Positions 1-6,449 of a DNA stretch of 7,459 nt are shown here, in pieces. Numbering within the stretch: the stretch's first letter is position 1; every line of letters starts with the position of its first letter. The position numbers and the translations under genes are program-made. The stretch comes from Methanofollis sp. GTDB taxonomy: Archaea; Halobacteriota; Methanomicrobia; Methanomicrobiales; Methanofollaceae. Under the pieces are notes generated by a model. That model was given only the letters and a program-made list of their open reading frames with translations. It was not told where the DNA came from and searched no databases. The stretch is from NCBI GenBank assembly GCA_028696365.1, contig JAQVHG010000106.1:1-7459 (forward strand), written 5' to 3'.

Positions 1-288
1 CCTGAGGAACTCAGCACGCTCAGGCACCTCGACGTTCATCATCGTCTCGACGCCCTGGCAGTAGGTCATCCCATGGATGAAACTGCAGATCCCACAGATC
101 CGCTCGGCGATATAGACATATTCTGGGTATTCTCGCTTCTGCACCAGGGTCTCCAGGCCGCGGTGGATATACCCGACGCCAGGGATCGCCTCCTTCACCT
201 TCTCGTCCTCGACGACCAGGTCGAGGTGGAGGGGTTCAGGGAGCACCGGGTGCTGCGGCCCGAAAGGCACGACTATTTTCTTTGACAT
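1..288 (-). CDS. echE: Ech-type [NiFe] hydrogenase large subunit EchE, N-terminal part (runs off the left edge)
   Basis: Catalytic large subunit of an energy-converting [NiFe] hydrogenase, homologous to NuoD/49 kDa of complex I. Translating the minus strand from 288 gives 96 open codons to the edge. The start ATG (288-286) has a strong ribosome site, GGGGGAGG, just upstream. Residues 8-21 carry the PFGPQHP...PEPL opening typical of Ech/Mbh and NuoD proteins. Residues 63-72 are RICGICSFIH, the RxCGxCxxxH motif whose two cysteines (C65, C68) supply half of the Ni-Fe ligands; the other CxxC pair would lie near the C terminus, outside the window. Presence of this motif argues for a real hydrogenase rather than a complex I subunit, where the cysteines are lost. 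The ATG lies inside the end of echD (16 bp overlap), implying translational coupling. Family length is about 360 residues, so roughly a quarter is visible. Confidence 0.95.
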   Translation of the reverse strand, partial: MSKKIVVPFGPQHPVLPEPLHLDLVVEDEKVKEAIPGVGYIHRGLETLVQKREYPEYVYIAERICGICSFIHGMTYCQGVETMMNVEVPERAEFLR

Positions 289-653
289 GGTTCCTCCCCC
301 CTGAAGGTGACATTTGCAAAGGGAAACTTCTTCGCGGTCTTGAAGAGTGTGCCATTGTAGTCGAGGGACATGCCTTCGAACTCAAGGCCGAAGAAGTCGT
401 GGATCTCGTTCTCGTAGATGAAGGCCGCCCAGTAGATCCCTGAGATGCTCTTCACCACAGTCCCTGCCGGGACCATGACCCGCAGGCTCTCGAAGTGGAG
501 ATCCTTGTCAAAGCTGTAACTGAGCTCGAAGGAGTCCTCGACCATCGAACAACTCACCTGGACCAGGCGGAAGCCGCGGTTATGGTAGACCTGCACCTCC
601 TTGTGCAGGTCTGCGAGGGCAATATCTCTGAGCACCTGTTCTTCAATTGCCAT
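273..653 (-). CDS. echD: Ech-type hydrogenase subunit EchD (NuoC/30 kDa-like)
   Basis: Small hydrophilic subunit of the peripheral arm, 126 residues, related to NuoC. In the complex it packs against the large and small hydrogenase subunits and has no cofactor of its own. The best family signature is at residues 70-93, where ISGIYWAAFIYENEIHDFFG and the following LEF resemble the NuoC pattern of an aromatic stretch, then E-x-E, D-FFG. The protein is at the short end for NuoC-like proteins, normal for Ech. The ATG at 653 has AAGGAGA about 7 nt upstream, fixing the start. It overlaps the end of echC by 11 bp and its own end overlaps echE by 16 bp. The assignment rests on this motif plus its exact place in the A-B-C-D-E order known for Ech operons; sequence similarity of EchD alone is weak across the family. 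Confidence 0.9.
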   Translation of the reverse strand: MAIEEQVLRDIALADLHKEVQVYHNRGFRLVQVSCSMVEDSFELSYSFDKDLHFESLRVMVPAGTVVKSISGIYWAAFIYENEIHDFFGLEFEGMSLDYNGTLFKTAKKFPFANVTFRGEEPCQRK

Positions 654-1092
654 GCTTTTTCTCCTTTTCTTTCATCTCTTCCCGCTTCTCTTCAAGGATC
701 CCCAGGGCCTTGACGATGCCGTCGATGATCGACTCAGGCCTCGCGGCACAGCCAGGGACATAGACGTCGACCGGGATGACCTGGTCGACGCCGCCTGCCA
801 TGTTGTAGCACTCCCTGAAGACGCCGCCAGAACAGGCGCAGATCCCGACGGCCACCACGACCTTGGGGTCAGGGATCTGCTCATAGGTGTTCTTGACGAC
901 CTCGCGGTTGAGTTCGTTGATCCCGCCGGTGATCACAAAGACATCGGCATGTTTCGGATTTCCAGTATTGATGATCCCGAAGCGCTCCACATCGTATAAC
1001 GGGGTGAGGCAAGCCAGCAACTCGATGTCGCAGCCATTGCAACTGGATGCATCATAGTGGAGCAGCCAGGGTGACTTTTTCAGATATGCCAT
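643..1092 (-). CDS. echC: Ech-type hydrogenase small subunit EchC ([4Fe-4S], NuoB-like)
   Basis: Electron-transferring small subunit, 149 residues from the ATG at 1092. It holds the proximal [4Fe-4S] cluster (equivalent to N2 of complex I) that passes electrons between the iron-sulfur chain and the Ni-Fe site in EchE. The four expected cysteine ligands are visible: C18 and C21 in SSCNGCDIE, C85 in VGICACSGG and C115 in VPGCAARPE. The next in-frame ATG upstream (1125) would add 11 residues overlapping the end of echB and is less likely, because the family begins close to the SPWLLHYDASSCNGCD block. A GGGGGT lies a few bases upstream. The gap from echB is 4 bp. The C terminus (about residues 134-147) is an unusually charged lysine/glutamate tail, EEKREEMKEKEKK, probably a solvent-exposed extension. 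Confidence 0.95.
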   Translation of the reverse strand: MAYLKKSPWLLHYDASSCNGCDIELLACLTPLYDVERFGIINTGNPKHADVFVITGGINELNREVVKNTYEQIPDPKVVVAVGICACSGGVFRECYNMAGGVDQVIPVDVYVPGCAARPESIIDGIVKALGILEEKREEMKEKEKKHGN

Positions 1093-1096
1093 GCTC

Positions 1097-1957
1097 TCAG
1101 ACCCCCATATAGAGGTAATATACAATGACGAGGTTTAGGAACCCCAGGGTCGCGGCAACGCCCCACCCACTCTTCATGGTCCACTGCCACTTCATCCTAG
1201 AGAATGTGTTGTCGATGAAGATCTCCAGGAGATAGGCGAGGGCGATGACCACGATGGCCAGCACCGGGTTGAACCCGAAGAAGAGATAGATCATCCCGAG
1301 GAGGACGACAGTCTCATACCAGTGGGCAATCTCGATCTTACCAAGGACCGGGCCGGCAAACTCGGTAGTCAGCCCTTTCACCAGTTCCTGGTGGGCATGG
1401 TGGGATGTCGAGATGTCGAAGGGGGACTTGCGCAGCTTGATAGTCAGGATGACCAGGAAGCCGACGAAGACACCAGGCAGATACAGGATCGCCGGCACCG
1501 TCGAGGTGGCGATATCGCTGATGTAGAAGCTCCCAGTGACCATATAGAGCCCGACCGCCGTGAAGATCACCATTGGCTCGTAGGCCATCAGAGTGATCAG
1601 TTCGCGCTCTGCGCCGATGTGGCTGTACGGCGAGTAGGCGGCGTACGCACCCAGCACGATAAATACGTGAGCCAGGGTGAATGCGAAGATGACGAGCAGG
1701 AAGTCGCCTCCGGCAAAGAAGTACGCACCGCTCACTATCATGAAGACGAGGTAGGCCACGATGTAGAGGTTCTGCGAGGGCGTGACGGTGACGTCTTCCT
1801 TCTCGAAGAGTTTGGCCACGTCGTAGAAGGGCTGGAGGATCGGCGGACCGACTCTGCCCTGCATCCTGGCAGTGATCTTGCGATCGACCCCGGCGACCAA
1901 TCCGCCGACGAGTGGGGCGAGAACCACGAAGGCAAGAGCCGTAATGATTGAGGTCAC
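1097..1957 (-). CDS. echB: Ech-type hydrogenase membrane subunit EchB (NuoH-like)
   Basis: Integral membrane subunit homologous to NuoH/complex I subunit 1, which joins the peripheral arm to the ion-pumping arm. With a GTG start at 1957 it has 286 residues, normal for EchB. Hydrophobic segments are visible at about 4-23, 65-82, 86-106, 128-142, 157-173, 215-247 and 266-284. Family motifs are RKITARMQGRVGPP (26-39, continuing LQPFYDVAKL), ERELITLMAYEP (117-128) and KSPFDISTSHHAHQELVKG (177-195) followed by EFAGP; these carry the conserved charged residues at the quinone-site-equivalent region and entry to the ion path. The GTG is preferred to the ATG at 1984: it makes a GTGA overlap with the echA stop, has GGGGGTGG just upstream, and starts directly before the first membrane segment, while the ATG lacks a ribosome site. 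Confidence 0.95.
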   Translation of the reverse strand: MTSIITALAFVVLAPLVGGLVAGVDRKITARMQGRVGPPILQPFYDVAKLFEKEDVTVTPSQNLYIVAYLVFMIVSGAYFFAGGDFLLVIFAFTLAHVFIVLGAYAAYSPYSHIGAERELITLMAYEPMVIFTAVGLYMVTGSFYISDIATSTVPAILYLPGVFVGFLVILTIKLRKSPFDISTSHHAHQELVKGLTTEFAGPVLGKIEIAHWYETVVLLGMIYLFFGFNPVLAIVVIALAYLLEIFIDNTFSRMKWQWTMKSGWGVAATLGFLNLVIVYYLYMGV

Positions 1958-3873
1958 ATGACCACCCCCTGGCTCATACCCCATGCAACCAGGGCTGCAG
2001 CCACCAGGATGAGGAGGACACAGAGTGGGTTGCTGTAGTGCAGGAGTTTCTTCTCGCCGAAGTACTCTTCGAAGTAGTAGTTCCTGGTGGTCATCTCGCG
2101 CTGGATCCCGAGAGATCCGGCAAACTTGAGGTCAGGCGTTGTGGGGCGCCCGCCCATATATACCGGGAGTTTTCTGCTCTCTTTGCTTGAAGTATACAGG
2201 GAGAGCGGGAGGATCAGCAGGAGAAGGATCATCAGGAGCATGATGATGATGTTGTCCTGAGCAAGCCGTGCGGTCTCGCCGTAGATCCCGAGGACATAGG
2301 GCTCGATGAGCACCGAGGAGACCAGCGGGAAGAGGAGAGCGGCAAGCACAGTGAGTACAGTGAGCGACGAGAGAACCACCCATTTGGCGCGGGAAACCGA
2401 GCCTTCGAGGTTCTCGCCGTACGGCGTCACTGAGAGGATCTTGCCCATCCATTTGGCCCAGAAGAAGACCGTGACAGCGCTTCCAAAGGCGAGGATGGTG
2501 ACAAAGACGATCCCAAAGGGTGCGTCGATGAACCCTTCGATCGCAGCCCACTTGGAGATAAGCATGCCGAAGGGAGCGAGGAACATCCCAGCGATCCCAG
2601 TCGCCATCATCACCGCGATCTTTGGGAACCTAACGATCAGCCCGTCCATGTCCTCGATGTCCCGGCTGCCGGTGCGGTGTTCGACCGTCCCGACGCAGAG
2701 GAAGAGGAGAGACTTCGCGACCGCATGGAAGATGATGAGCATGATCGCGGCCCAGACCAGTTCAGGCGTCCCGACACTGGCACATGCGACGATGAGCCCA
2801 AGGTTGGCGATGGTCGAATAGGCGAGGACCTTCTTGGCGTTGGTCTGCGAGATCGCAATCGCCGAGGCGACCAGGAATGTAACGGCGCCGACAAGCCCGA
2901 AGGCGATTCCGGCGAGGGTCCCGAGGAGTACAGGAGCAAACCTGACGATGATGTAGACACCAGCCTTGACCATGGTGCTCGAGTGGAGCAGGGCCGAGAC
3001 CGGAGTCGGGGCGACCATCGCGCCGACAAGCCATGCCGAGAAGGGCATCTGCGCTGCCTTGGTCAGGCCTGCAAAGCAGATGAGCACTGCAGGGACGATG
3101 GCGATCGACTGGCCTGAGGCGATGAGGGTGTCGAGTTCAAGAAGCCCGCCAGAGGGGTCGACACTTGCCAGGTACAGGAAGGAGGCCGCAAAGGCGATCC
3201 CACCAAGCAGGTTCAACTTCAGGGCAAGGAAGGCGTTGTTCGTCGCAACTTCGCTTTCGGAGTAGCCGATGAGCAGGAAGGACGAAAGCGTCGTAATCTC
3301 CCAGAAGAAGAAGACCCAGAGCAGGTTGTTCGAGAAGACCAGCCCGAACATCGCAGACAGGAAGACGAAGATCACAAAGAAGAACATCCTTCGCCGGTCC
3401 CTTACCTCAGGGTGGTGTTCGTGGTAGGTGTTCATGTAACTGGTGGCATAGAGCGCGATGAGGCTCCCGATGATCCCGATGATCAGGGCCATAATGATAG
3501 AGAACTCGTCGATGAAGAGGTTTCTCATCGGTTCGAGCCCGTGGGCCATGGTCATCTCAAAGTAGAGCATCACTGCGGTCTGCACGAGGACAAGCAGGAC
3601 AGCAATGTACTGCTTGAATTTCACCCCCAGGTACAGCAGCAGCAGGGCGATGGCCATCTCGATGACAAACATCACCTGTGCGGTCGGTTCAAAGGGAAAG
3701 GGGAAGTAAACCGACCCTCCGGTAAAGGAGGTTGCGAACAGGTAGATGGAGCCAATAGAAATGACCAGACCCGATAATGCAACGATTGCATCTCTGATCC
3801 GGTTATTAGGCAACAATAACAGGATGAATGCAATTATACAGGGAAAGAGTATCAGGAATATTAGTTCATTCAT
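1954..3873 (-). CDS. echA: Ech-type hydrogenase membrane subunit EchA (NuoL/Mrp antiporter-like)
   Basis: Large membrane subunit, 639 residues, of the NuoL/MrpA/MbhH antiporter-like family, thought to move H+ or Na+ as electrons flow between ferredoxin and H2. It is strongly hydrophobic along its length, with many membrane helices and a longer hydrophilic loop around 560-600 before a final helix at about 615-632. Key charged residues of the ion path are visible: E192 in FFFWEITTLSSFLLIGY, K272 in GLTKAAQMPFSAWL, H297 and K303 in the PTPVSALLHSSTMVKAGVY block, H383 and K387 in FHAVAKSLLF, and K441 in MLISKW. The ATG at 3873 has GAGGGAT upstream. It is the first gene of the ech operon, ending in a 4-bp overlap with echB. 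The first 45 codons are more AT-rich than the rest, merging with the AT-rich promoter region. Length and gene order match EchA of Methanosarcina-type Ech. Confidence 0.96.
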   Translation of the reverse strand: MNELIFLILFPCIIAFILLLLPNNRIRDAIVALSGLVISIGSIYLFATSFTGGSVYFPFPFEPTAQVMFVIEMAIALLLLYLGVKFKQYIAVLLVLVQTAVMLYFEMTMAHGLEPMRNLFIDEFSIIMALIIGIIGSLIALYATSYMNTYHEHHPEVRDRRRMFFFVIFVFLSAMFGLVFSNNLLWVFFFWEITTLSSFLLIGYSESEVATNNAFLALKLNLLGGIAFAASFLYLASVDPSGGLLELDTLIASGQSIAIVPAVLICFAGLTKAAQMPFSAWLVGAMVAPTPVSALLHSSTMVKAGVYIIVRFAPVLLGTLAGIAFGLVGAVTFLVASAIAISQTNAKKVLAYSTIANLGLIVACASVGTPELVWAAIMLIIFHAVAKSLLFLCVGTVEHRTGSRDIEDMDGLIVRFPKIAVMMATGIAGMFLAPFGMLISKWAAIEGFIDAPFGIVFVTILAFGSAVTVFFWAKWMGKILSVTPYGENLEGSVSRAKWVVLSSLTVLTVLAALLFPLVSSVLIEPYVLGIYGETARLAQDNIIIMLLMILLLLILPLSLYTSSKESRKLPVYMGGRPTTPDLKFAGSLGIQREMTTRNYYFEEYFGEKKLLHYSNPLCVLLILVAAALVAWGMSQGVVM

Positions 3874-3905
3874 CCGTATCCCTCACTCATTCGGTGGATT
3901 TTCGA

Positions 3906-3921
3906 TGTTTATTAACTATCC
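3906..3921 (-). promoter_or_regulatory. Candidate proximal TATA element for the ech operon
   Basis: On the minus strand this reads GGATAGTTAATAAACA, preceded by CGAAATTC, which resembles an archaeal BRE-TATA arrangement. Transcription starting about 25 bp downstream would leave a short leader of around 10-20 nt carrying the GAGGGAT ribosome site of echA. The match to the TATA consensus is only moderate and there is a competing, more distal element. Confidence 0.35.
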
Positions 3922-3942
3922 GAATTTCGTACGGTAATCAGT

Positions 3943-3967
3943 AAAAAACCTGTCGATTTTACAGGTT
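3943..3967 (-). terminator. Hairpin plus T-run upstream of echA (possible attenuator/terminator)
   Basis: AACCTGT (3947-3953) and ACAGGTT (3961-3967) form a perfect 7-bp inverted repeat with a 7-nt loop. Read on the minus strand the stem is followed at once by T residues (six in a row counting the last two stem bases), the form of an intrinsic terminator. It lies about 70 bp upstream of the echA start codon, in the direction of ech transcription. It could attenuate readthrough from the distal promoter, stop antisense transcription from further right, or be an operator-like palindrome. The stem is short and only moderately GC-rich. Confidence 0.4.
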
Positions 3968-3970
3968 CTC

Positions 3971-4004
3971 ACGGCGTTCCTTGCGTCCTTCGCTGTAGAG
4001 TGCG
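3971..4004 (-). repeat. Fragment resembling a dispersed GCGTTCCTT/GCGTCCTT intergenic repeat
   Basis: The plus strand shows near-tandem units GCGTTCCTT (3974-3982), GCGTCCTT (3983-3990) and CGC. Similar runs (on the other strand GCGAAGGACGCAAGGAACGC) are familiar from intergenic regions of methanogens and other prokaryotes; this is recollection of a pattern, not a search result. Base composition here is clearly higher in GC than the AT-rich sequence on both sides, as for an inserted fragment. Confidence 0.35.
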
Positions 4005-4016
4005 TTGTGGGCTATC

Positions 4017-4038
4017 ACCTATAAGATATTTAATTTAT
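4017..4038 (-). promoter_or_regulatory. Candidate distal TATA element for the ech operon
   Basis: On the minus strand the sequence contains AAATTAAATATCTTATAGG, a run of A/T only surrounded by GC-richer sequence. It is a good archaeal TATA candidate. A start about 25 bp downstream would give a leader of roughly 110-130 nt containing the hairpin and T-run at 3943-3967. Which of the two candidates is used cannot be told from sequence. Confidence 0.35.
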
Positions 4039-4160
4039 TTTTCATCGATAATTTGAGCTTCTTTTCAATATTTTTCTGCCCTGCGCGCTCCGATCCGCAA
4101 ATAACCTTCATGATTAATATTTTACATGATTGAATCCGCGTATCATCTTCCAACCCTGGA

Positions 4161-4169
4161 CTTTTATTC
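4161..4169 (+). promoter_or_regulatory. Candidate TATA box for the zinc-ribbon/PUA/PP-loop gene
   Basis: CTTTTATTC is centred about 28 bp upstream of the ATG at 4193, the usual distance between an archaeal TATA box and the transcription start. No Shine-Dalgarno sequence precedes that ATG. The simplest reading is a leaderless or nearly leaderless transcript beginning at the start codon. A second AT-rich stretch at 4111-4123, flanked by two CATGATT copies (4109-4115 and 4125-4131), is an alternative promoter or regulator site. Confidence 0.4.
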
Positions 4170-4192
4170 TCTGTGCCCGCAAAGTACATGCA

Positions 4193-5602
4193 ATGCGTCC
4201 GTCATATCTGGGAAAGATTGCACTGCACTGGTGCGATCACTGCCACGCGCCGGTCCTCGGCGAACAATGCGCATGTGGAGCCAGGACCAGATCAGTCGCC
4301 ATTACCCCGCCAGGAGATGCCAGGCCGGCCATGGCTGCCGATGTCGAGTTGGTCAATGCGATCTTTCTGGAGCACTTTGGGGTGCCTCTCATTCCTAAGG
4401 GGCATCTCGCCGTCCTCAACAAGGTTCCTGAGATCGACCGGATGGAGGAGGTGGTCCTTGGTGGGGCCGTCGTCGCCGCGATCAGATATCTCCCTGAGGA
4501 AGGGGTCTGGGAACCTCTCCCGCGGCCTGGGGCTGTGAAGTATTGCACGCCGACACGGCGGTATGTTGTCGTCGACGATGGGGCGATCTCTTTTATCAAG
4601 GACGGGGCAAGTCTCCTCGCCCCAGGGCTTGTCGAGATCGAGGACTCGGTCAGGGCAGGCGACGAGGTCTTTGTCCTCACTCGCACTGGCGAGTGCATCG
4701 GGGTGGGTCGGGCCAAGGTCGACGCCGCAGAGGCACGGACCATGGGACGAGGGCAAGTGGTCAGGACACGCAGGACCGCCCCCGCAGAGGTTGTACCCGG
4801 CCCGGCGACCTGGGACGAGGCGGTGGTGGCAAATCAGAAGATCCTCGATACCTATGAAGGGGCGTCTCTTGAGTTCATTAGGAAGGTCTGTGCCGATCAC
4901 CCTGACCTCCCGCGGAATGTCTCGTACTCTGGAGGCAAGGACAGTCTTGCCACGCTCCTGCTGGTCCTCAAGGCGGTCGGGAGGGTGCCGCTCCTCTACG
5001 CGGACACCGGACTTGAATTCCCTGAGACCGAGGCAAATGTCGCGGCCGTCGCCCGAAAGTACGGGGTCGAGGTGGTGCGGGCCGAGACCGGCGATGCCTT
5101 TTGGGAGCACTTTGCGGTCGAGGGCCCGCCTGCGGTCGACGCCCGCTGGTGCTGCCGGGTCTGCAAGCTCGAACCTGTCGGCCGGGTCATCGCCGAGCAG
5201 TGGGGGGAGGCGCTCTCCTTTATCGGTCAGCGGAAATATGAGTCTTTGAACCGGAAGCGGAGTCCCAGGGTATGGCGGAACCGCCGGGTGAAAAACCAGC
5301 TCTCGGCCGCCCCAATCCAGCACTGGACGGCACTTCATGTCTGGCTCTATCTTTTCAGAGAGGAGGCGCCGTACAATGTGCTGTACGACCGCGGCATGGA
5401 TCGTATCGGGTGCTTTATGTGCCCGTCAAGCGACCTTGCAGTGATCGAGGAGATCCAGAGGGATTACCCGCACCTCTGGCAGGAATGGGAAGGGAAACTC
5501 CGGGCCTGGCAGGAGGTGCACGAGTTGCCTGAGGCCTGGGTGGCCAACGGCGAATGGAGACGACGGGGGTCTGGCAGGGATGAAGCAGATAGTTATAATT
5601 GA
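4193..5602 (+). CDS. Zinc-ribbon/PUA/PAPS-reductase-like PP-loop protein
   Basis: A 469-residue three-part protein. Residues 1-30 hold a small zinc ribbon (C14, C17, C26, C28). Residues about 115-195 look like a PUA RNA-binding domain, with RYVVVDDGAISFIKDGASLL, then RAGDEVFVL and GVGRA. Residues about 240-420 are a PAPS-reductase-like adenylating domain with the PP-loop SGGKDS (246-251) and DTGLEFPET (271-279). Cysteines at 320, 321 and 324 (WCCRVCK) and at 407 and 410 (GCFMCPSS) recall the CC...CxxC iron-sulfur ligands of APS reductases. The start ATG at 4193 is chosen because the zinc ribbon follows directly; the longer TTG start at 4130 adds 21 unremarkable residues. Architecture suggests adenylation and sulfur transfer or redox chemistry on RNA or a protein-bound sulfur carrier, but I know of no proven substrate; assimilatory sulfate reduction is less likely given the PUA domain. 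It overlaps hisH by 23 bp and is divergent from ech. Confidence 0.88.
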   Translation: MRPSYLGKIALHWCDHCHAPVLGEQCACGARTRSVAITPPGDARPAMAADVELVNAIFLEHFGVPLIPKGHLAVLNKVPEIDRMEEVVLGGAVVAAIRYLPEEGVWEPLPRPGAVKYCTPTRRYVVVDDGAISFIKDGASLLAPGLVEIEDSVRAGDEVFVLTRTGECIGVGRAKVDAAEARTMGRGQVVRTRRTAPAEVVPGPATWDEAVVANQKILDTYEGASLEFIRKVCADHPDLPRNVSYSGGKDSLATLLLVLKAVGRVPLLYADTGLEFPETEANVAAVARKYGVEVVRAETGDAFWEHFAVEGPPAVDARWCCRVCKLEPVGRVIAEQWGEALSFIGQRKYESLNRKRSPRVWRNRRVKNQLSAAPIQHWTALHVWLYLFREEAPYNVLYDRGMDRIGCFMCPSSDLAVIEEIQRDYPHLWQEWEGKLRAWQEVHELPEAWVANGEWRRRGSGRDEADSYN

Positions 5603-6182
5603 TTATGGGCTCGGAAACCTCAGGAGTGTCAGCCGCGGGCTTGAGCATGCCGGGGCCTTGGTGGTGATCTCCTCTGATCCTAATGAGATCGCCGCCGCCG
5701 ACGCCCTGGTCCTTCCTGGTGTCGGGGGCTTCAGGGACGGGATGGAGATGCTCGGCCCCTTCGAGACAACGGTGCGCAAGCAGGCCGATGAGGTGCCGGT
5801 GCTCGGGATCTGTCTTGGGATGCAGATGCTGATGGAGAGTTCTGAGGAAGGGGGTCTGCGTCCGGGCCTGGGCCTGGTCCCTGGCGCGGTCAGGCATTTC
5901 CCGCGGGTGCCAGGGATGAAGGTCCCGCACATGGGCTGGAACACCCTCGCGCTCCCTGCCGACGAACCGCTCTATGAAGGCGTGCCTGACGGTTCATATG
6001 TCTACTTTGTCCACTCGTATTATGCCGAGGCCCCGACTAAGTATACCCTGACCACAACCGAGTACATCTGCGAGTTCGCCTCGTCGGTGAAGAACGGGAT
6101 GGTCTATGGTGTCCAGTTCCACCCGGAGAAGAGCGGGGCGACCGGTCTAAGGATCTTGAAAAATTTCATTGATTTAGTGTGA
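5580..6182 (+). CDS. hisH: Imidazole glycerol phosphate synthase, glutaminase subunit HisH
   Basis: Class I glutamine amidotransferase subunit, 200 residues (usual size), that hydrolyses glutamine and channels ammonia to HisF; together they convert PRFAR to imidazole glycerol phosphate and AICAR in histidine synthesis. The N terminus IVIIDYGLGNLRSV is diagnostic for HisH. The catalytic triad is complete: C78 in LGICLGMQML, H181 and E183 in GVQFHPEKSG. The oxyanion-strand region PGVGGF (46-51), the MGWN block (118-121) and YFVHSYY (142-148) are also present. The ATG at 5580 lies within the last 23 bp of the upstream gene, so the two are probably cotranscribed, although no shared pathway is evident. 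No strong ribosome site is seen (GGGGGT about 10 nt upstream). hisF is not in the window, so the histidine genes are at least partly scattered. Confidence 0.97.
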   Translation: MKQIVIIDYGLGNLRSVSRGLEHAGALVVISSDPNEIAAADALVLPGVGGFRDGMEMLGPFETTVRKQADEVPVLGICLGMQMLMESSEEGGLRPGLGLVPGAVRHFPRVPGMKVPHMGWNTLALPADEPLYEGVPDGSYVYFVHSYYAEAPTKYTLTTTEYICEFASSVKNGMVYGVQFHPEKSGATGLRILKNFIDLV

Positions 6183-6195
6183 GTGTGGTCTCTCT

Positions 6196-6203
6196 GCTTT
6201 TTT
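6196..6203 (+). terminator. T-run after hisH, candidate archaeal terminator
   Basis: GCTTTTTT begins 14 bp after the hisH stop codon, in a pyrimidine-rich stretch (TCTCTCTGC). Archaeal RNA polymerase often terminates at oligo-T tracts without a stable hairpin. No clear stem precedes it. Confidence 0.4.
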
Positions 6204-6308
6204 GGGGATTGTGAAATCCCTCATCTATTGTGGAGAGTATGGGTGTCCCCCACCCTCCCCCTGTCTCACGTCTGGAACTCGATCGAAGATCAAAAATCCA
6301 CAGAAGAT

Positions 6309-6351
6309 CGAAGATCTTCCTATCATCGGGAATCTCCGATTCCCTCTGTTC
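6309..6351 (+). repeat. Direct repeat block 1, copy A
   Basis: Begins with the palindrome GAAGATCTTC (6310-6319) and ends in GATTCCCTCTGTTC. It pairs with copy B at 6630-6672, with 6 mismatches in 43 and no gap. Confidence 0.8.
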
Positions 6352-6423
6352 TAGAATTCACCCTCGCTCATGCTGTATAGAGGAGACGTGCGTCATCCGC
6401 CTTCCTATCCCTCATCCCTTTGG

Positions 6424-6442
6424 CCGGGGGCTCTGCCCCCGG
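6424..6442. repeat. GC-rich perfect hairpin (8-bp stem, 3-nt loop)
   Basis: CCGGGGGC (6424-6431) and GCCCCCGG (6435-6442) are perfect complements around TCT. The stem is all G and C, so it would fold very stably in RNA or single-stranded DNA. It sits in the extra sequence between blocks 1 and 2 of the first repeat unit and has no counterpart in the second. Confidence 0.75.
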
Positions 6443-6449
6443 ACCCCCG

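Noticed and set aside
1322..1951. 209-codon plus-strand frame opposite echB
   Set aside because: It is antisense to a well-supported membrane protein, and its very hydrophilic D/E/H/R-rich composition is the mirror of hydrophobic codons.
1958..1984. ATG at 1984 as the start of echB
   Set aside because: It lacks a ribosome site and would give a 27-bp longer overlap with echA. The GTG at 1957 has a G-rich ribosome site and a GTGA overlap with the echA stop.
4130..4192. N-terminal extension of the PP-loop protein from a TTG start
   Set aside because: The zinc-ribbon family begins near the ATG at 4193, the TATA candidate lies inside the extension, and no ribosome site precedes the TTG.
4292..5338. 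Long open frame (348 codons) on the minus strand opposite the PP-loop gene
   Set aside because: It is wholly antisense to a gene with clear domains; it is arginine/proline/aspartate-rich with no motif, as expected from a GC-rich shadow frame.
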